Positions 60,738 through 64,000 of a DNA stretch of 64,000 nucleotides are shown here, one piece after another. The notes beneath the pieces are model-generated. The model ran no database searches, had not been told where the DNA came from, and saw only the letters and a program-made list of their open reading frames with translations. A program made the translations under genes and the position numbers. Origin of the DNA: Pseudomonadota bacterium (GTDB lineage: Bacteria > Pseudomonadota > Alphaproteobacteria > Azospirillales > Azospirillaceae); contig JAFAFA010000032.1 in NCBI GenBank assembly GCA_023423695.1, positions 62,001-126,000 of the forward strand, read 5' to 3'. Position 1 is the stretch's first letter; each line of letters opens with the position of its first letter.

Positions 60738-61286
60738 TCAGACTGTCTGATTGTCCTCTTCCGGCCGGCCGATCAGCCGGTGGAGCGCCAGACCCAGCGC
60801 GACACCGGCCGCGTGCAACCCGGCGGTGCTGGTCAGGAATCCGGCGGCATAGCCCAGCGCCGCGGCGTCGGCCGGCATCTCTGCCCCATGGGCGAAGCCA
60901 TGGAACAGGCCGAAAGCGGCGGCGAAGGCCGCACCGATCAGCCCATTGCGCGACATCGGCATCACGCACAGCAGGGCCAGCACGACCGTGGAGGCGTAGA
61001 TCGTCGGCTCGACCAGGGGCAGCTCGCCGCCGTTCAGCGCGAACAGCCCCCCGGCCAGCATCGCCGCCATGAAGGCTCCCGGCACCGCCAGCACGGCGCG
61101 CCCGCCGATGGTGGCGCCATAGACGCCGACCGTGACCATGGCGATCAGGTGGTCGAGCCCGCCCAGCGGATGCCGGATTCCGTCGAGGAAACCGGCCCCG
61201 GCGAGATGGCCGGGATGGGCCAGCGCCGGGGTGGCGGCGAGCGCGACGGCAGCCGCGACGGCGGCAAGACGAGTGGTTTTCGACAT
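60738..61286 (-). CDS. hupE: HupE/UreJ family metal transporter
   Basis: 182-residue membrane protein with a signal peptide (ALAATPALA-HPGH) and about six helices. The HupE signature HPGHLAGAGFLDGIRHPLGG, with GLDHLIAMVTVGVYG, contains the His and Asp residues implicated in nickel passage; a second metal motif is FGLFHGFAHGAEMP. It probably supplies Ni2+ for the hydrogenase. The start is set by the signal peptide and lies 56 bases after hupR stops. Confidence 0.9.
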   Translation of the reverse strand: MSKTTRLAAVAAAVALAATPALAHPGHLAGAGFLDGIRHPLGGLDHLIAMVTVGVYGATIGGRAVLAVPGAFMAAMLAGGLFALNGGELPLVEPTIYASTVVLALLCVMPMSRNGLIGAAFAAAFGLFHGFAHGAEMPADAAALGYAAGFLTSTAGLHAAGVALGLALHRLIGRPEEDNQTV

Positions 61287-61342
61287 ATCGAACGGCTCCT
61301 CGGGGTTCTTGTTTGGTGATCGGGAGAGCGCAATGGAAATGC

Positions 61343-62830
61343 TCAATGCCGCTGCGCCGGCCCGCGCTCGATGCCGTAGCGCTCCAGCTTGGCGCGCAGG
61401 CCCATGCGGGACAGACCCAGTTCGTCGGCGGCCTTGCTCTTGTTCCAGCGGCAGCGGACCAGCGTTTCCATCAGGATTCCTGCCTCCACCCGCTCGATCC
61501 GCGACTTCAGCGGGCCGCCCTGGCCGATCAGGTCGAGCGGCGGCAGCGGTCCGTCCTCCGGCGAGGCGGGGCGGGCGTTCAGCGCGGCACCGCGCAGCAC
61601 AGGGTCGGACAGCAGGTCGGCGCCAAGCGTGTCGCCCTCGCACAGCACCAGCATGCGCATGATCTCGTTCTGCAACTCGCGCACGTTGCCGGGCCAGCCA
61701 TAGGCCTCCAAGCAGGCCAGCGTATCGGGGGCGAAGCCTGCGACAGGCTTCCCATGGGCGGCGGACAGCCGCTCCAGGATGTGGCGGGCCAGCACCGGGA
61801 TGTCGTCCGGCCGGTCGCGCAGCGGCGGCATGGTCAGCGTCATGGTGCTGAGCCGGTAATAGAGGTCCTCGCGGAACCGGCCGGCCTTCACCTCGGCGGT
61901 CAGGTCGCGGTGGGTGGCGGCGACGACGCGGACATCGACCCGCCGCGTCTCGTTGGAGCCGACGGGCCGGATTTCGCCCTCCTGCAGGAAACGCAGAAGC
62001 CGAACCTGGAAGGCCGGGCTGATGTCGCCGATCTCGTCCAGGAAGATGGTGCCGCCGTCCGCCTGCTCCAGCAACCCGACACGGTTGCTGTGGGCACCGG
62101 TGAAGGCACCCTTCTTGTGGCCGAACAGCTCGCTTTCCAGAAGCTCGTCCGGGATGGCGCCGCAATTCTCGCAGTAGAAGGGCTGGTCGGACCGCGGACT
62201 GCCGTAATGGATGGCGCGGGCCAGAAGTTCCTTGCCGGTGCCCGTCTCCCCCAGCACCAGAACCGGGACGTTGAAGCCGGCCACCCGCTCCGCCTGCCGG
62301 CAGACCTCCTCCACCGGGCTGCCTTCGGCACGGACCAGACCGTCGAAGCGGTAGGACTGCCGCACCCGCTCGCGCTTCGAGGCCACGCGGGTCTCCGCGA
62401 CCGGCGGCAGCAGCTTCAGCTCGTTGGTCAGCCGGTCATGCTCGCGCTGCAACTGGTACATCTTCGCCGCGTTGCGGGCGGTCAGCAGCAGATGGTCGGG
62501 ATGCCAGGGCTTGGTGATGAACTGGTGGATGCCGGCGGTGTTGATCGCGCCGATGATGTCCTCGGGGTCGATGTAGCCGGTGATGACGATCCGCACCACC
62601 TCCGGCCAGCGTTCGCGGACCTGGGTCAGGAACTCGACACCGCTGACCTCCGGCATCCGCTGGTCGGAGAAGACGACCTGGATCCATTCGGTTTCCAGCA
62701 GGCGCAAGGCCTCTTCCGCCGACAGGGCGGTGAAGACCTCGAACTCCTCGTCCAGCAGGCGGGCGATGACCTCGACGGAGCGCGGCTCGTCATCCACCAC
62801 CAGGATGCCGGGGCGGGCGGGGTCGGTCAT
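61343..62830 (-). CDS. hupR: Sigma-54-dependent response regulator HupR/HoxA
   Basis: 495-residue NtrC-type regulator. It has a receiver domain with Asp56 (VVFSDQRMPE), an AAA+ domain with Walker A VLGETGTGKE and the sigma-54 contact loop KKGAFTGAHS, and a C-terminal Fis-type helix-turn-helix (NKSKAADELGLSRMGLRAK). HupR/HoxA controls hydrogenase genes in response to H2 through a regulatory hydrogenase and the HupT kinase, neither present here. Its expected target, a -24/-12 promoter, precedes hupS. The ATG at 62830 has a GAGGAAGGA site; a TTG start at 62854 is less likely. Confidence 0.92.
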   Translation of the reverse strand: MTDPARPGILVVDDEPRSVEVIARLLDEEFEVFTALSAEEALRLLETEWIQVVFSDQRMPEVSGVEFLTQVRERWPEVVRIVITGYIDPEDIIGAINTAGIHQFITKPWHPDHLLLTARNAAKMYQLQREHDRLTNELKLLPPVAETRVASKRERVRQSYRFDGLVRAEGSPVEEVCRQAERVAGFNVPVLVLGETGTGKELLARAIHYGSPRSDQPFYCENCGAIPDELLESELFGHKKGAFTGAHSNRVGLLEQADGGTIFLDEIGDISPAFQVRLLRFLQEGEIRPVGSNETRRVDVRVVAATHRDLTAEVKAGRFREDLYYRLSTMTLTMPPLRDRPDDIPVLARHILERLSAAHGKPVAGFAPDTLACLEAYGWPGNVRELQNEIMRMLVLCEGDTLGADLLSDPVLRGAALNARPASPEDGPLPPLDLIGQGGPLKSRIERVEAGILMETLVRCRWNKSKAADELGLSRMGLRAKLERYGIERGPAQRH

Positions 62831-62860
62831 CGTGTGGAGTCCTTCCTCATTCAACCGGCC

Positions 62861-63202
62861 TCACTCGACCTCGAGATCCTTGATCGTCATTTCAGTGCCG
62901 CCGTTGGGATGCAGCCGGCTGCCGCCGCAGTGTGGGCAGGGCGACAGCCGGTCGTCCAGATCCACCGTGTCGCTGCAGTCGAAGCACCAGCCGCGGCCCG
63001 GCACGTCCAGCACCACCAACTCCGCCCCTTCGGCCAGTGAGCCGCGCATCACCACGTCGAAGCCGAAGCGCAGCGCCTCCACCTCCACCCCGGCGAAGCG
63101 GCCGATCTCCAGCCGGATTTTGGTCACGCGGCTGAAGCCGTTGGCGCGCCCGGCCTCCTCCATCGCCTGGAGCAGGCTCTCGCAGAGCGCCATCTCATGC
63201 AT
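62861..63202 (-). CDS. hypA: Hydrogenase nickel incorporation protein HypA
   Basis: 113-residue nickel and zinc protein. The N-terminal MHEMALCESLL gives the nickel-binding His2, and the zinc site uses CFDC and CPHCGG. With HypB it delivers nickel to HupL. The start overlaps the 3' end of the rubredoxin-HybE gene by 8 bases. Placement between hupR and the hupIJ fusion is part of the accessory gene block. Confidence 0.94.
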   Translation of the reverse strand: MHEMALCESLLQAMEEAGRANGFSRVTKIRLEIGRFAGVEVEALRFGFDVVMRGSLAEGAELVVLDVPGRGWCFDCSDTVDLDDRLSPCPHCGGSRLHPNGGTEMTIKDLEVE

Positions 63203-64000
63203 CGCCGGCGTCCCCCGCCCCCATCCCCAGCAGTGCCCGGCGCGACGGCCGCACCGGCTCCGCCGGTTCCGAAACCGCTTCCGGCGGGGGCGCCAGTTCG
63301 GCTTCGCGGCGGCGGCGGATTTCGGCTGTCTGGGCGCCGTCCTCACGGATGGCGGGATCGAAGAGGGAGACCAGCGCCGCCGACGCCGTCTCGGTCGCGT
63401 GGAGCATGGAAGCGAACTCGAACATCGGCGAGAAGAGCGAGCATGCCTTGTAGGCGCCCACGCCCTTGCGGTTGGCATGGACGAACTCGTAGCGGCCGGA
63501 CGGGAATTCGATCAGTTCCTTCGCCCCCGGAACCAGCCCCGACCAGTCGTCTCCTTCGCCCGGCAGCAGAACGAGGTTCAGGAACCACGGCGTCACCAGC
63601 GCGCCCAGCCAGCGCTCGTCATGCCGGCGGAAGCCAAGCGCCTTCACCGCCAGCGCGTCGTTGACGATGGGAAGACCGCGCATCTGCGCGGTGTGGATCT
63701 CGCGGAAAGCCGCTTCCAGCTTAGCGATGGTCTCGACCGGCTGGGCAGGCGGGGGAGGGACGGACGGCGGCGGCGCGGTGACCGTCTCCGCCACGGCAGC
63801 GCCGCCGTCCAGCGCCATGAACTGGTCGCGGGCGCCGTCGCAGACCGGGCAGCGCCAATGGCCGGGCAGGGTGGCGAATGGCGTGCCGGGTGGCACCTGC
63901 CAGTGCTCGCACCCCTCGGCCGGGTCGTAGACATGCCAGCAGATCTTGCATTCCATCCGCGTGGCCACGCCGATGCGGGTGGCGTCGCCCAGGTAAGAGC
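63195..64000 (-). CDS. Rubredoxin / HybE-type hydrogenase chaperone fusion (HupI-HupJ), 5' end beyond window
   Basis: Fusion with an N-terminal rubredoxin domain (MECKICWHVYDPAEG and WRCPVCDGA, four Cys for one iron), a Pro-rich linker, and a HybE/HupJ chaperone domain (MRGLPIVNDALAVKALGF, TPWFLNLVLLPG, FPSGRYEFVHANRKGVGAYK). HupI and HupJ are separate genes in rhizobia, where they support hydrogenase assembly under oxygen. ATG at 63956 and GTG at 63968 are possible starts, but the frame stays open with strongly coding-like codon use (YLGDATRIGVATR) to the right edge, so the true start is probably outside. The N-terminal residues are therefore incomplete. Confidence 0.85.
   Translation of the reverse strand, partial: SYLGDATRIGVATRMECKICWHVYDPAEGCEHWQVPPGTPFATLPGHWRCPVCDGARDQFMALDGGAAVAETVTAPPPSVPPPPAQPVETIAKLEAAFREIHTAQMRGLPIVNDALAVKALGFRRHDERWLGALVTPWFLNLVLLPGEGDDWSGLVPGAKELIEFPSGRYEFVHANRKGVGAYKACSLFSPMFEFASMLHATETASAALVSLFDPAIREDGAQTAEIRRRREAELAPPPEAVSEPAEPVRPSRRALLGMGAGDAGDA

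Overview
High-GC proteobacterial chromosome or megaplasmid segment. Codon third positions are nearly all G or C, and the gene set combines a denitrification module, uptake hydrogenase, form II Cox-type molybdenum hydroxylase, several TRAP transporters and a type III polyketide synthase. That mix fits a metabolically versatile alphaproteobacterium, most likely Azospirillum or a close Rhodospirillales relative. This is inferred from gene content and style; no 16S gene is present. I saw no tRNA or rRNA genes, CRISPR array, phage genes or insertion sequence.

Layout. 0-9 kb: a fused molybdopterin-binding/nucleotidyltransferase protein, a glutamine amidotransferase, a periplasmic 5'-nucleotidase, two tandem paralogues of unknown function followed by a small Cys-phosphatase, a YitT membrane protein and a PLP-dependent dehydratase. 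9-15 kb: a signalling operon of a large membrane histidine kinase, a periplasmic peptide-type binding protein and a REC-PAS-GGDEF regulator. 15-22.4 kb: a form II cox cluster (coxS-L-M, then coxD, coxE and two XdhC-family genes). 22.7-27.8 kb: a TAXI-type TRAP transporter with a DUF1850 protein, and a sodium:proton antiporter. 27.8-35 kb: a PIMT/erythromycin-esterase fusion, a candidate small RNA, and an RND efflux operon with a divergent TetR regulator. 35-37.4 kb: a YchJ-like protein, a second YitT protein and an aromatic aminotransferase. 37.6-45.4 kb: a nitric oxide and nitrite reductase block (norE-norF-small membrane ORF diverging from norCBQD, then mogA and nirK). 45.4-48.6 kb: a compact 26-codon transcription unit and a DctPQM TRAP transporter. 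48.9-51.6 kb: a type III PKS, methyltransferase and SDR cassette. 51.7-53.8 kb: a SulP transporter and a small hydrophilic protein. 54-64 kb: hypF and an uptake [NiFe] hydrogenase region (hupSLC, hupE, hupR, hypA, rubredoxin-HybE fusion running off the right edge).

How the parts connect. Near-perfect FNR/NnrR-type boxes (TTGAC-N4-GTCAA) precede norC/norE and nirK, each centred 41.5 bp upstream of the position expected from a -10-like element, so nitrite and NO reduction look co-regulated by a Crp/Fnr regulator. A third box sits 22 bp beyond the RND permease stop. It is followed at the same spacing by a 94-nt sequence that would fold into three hairpins ending in an intrinsic terminator, which makes an oxygen- or NO-responsive small RNA the most interesting candidate here. 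The hydrogenase small-subunit gene has a canonical sigma-54 -24/-12 promoter, and the window encodes HupR, a sigma-54 activator. The Moco nucleotidyltransferase at the left edge is the expected cofactor supplier for the Cox-type enzyme. Gene starts were chosen by Shine-Dalgarno spacing, family length and overlap with neighbours; where a start differs from the longest open frame this is stated.
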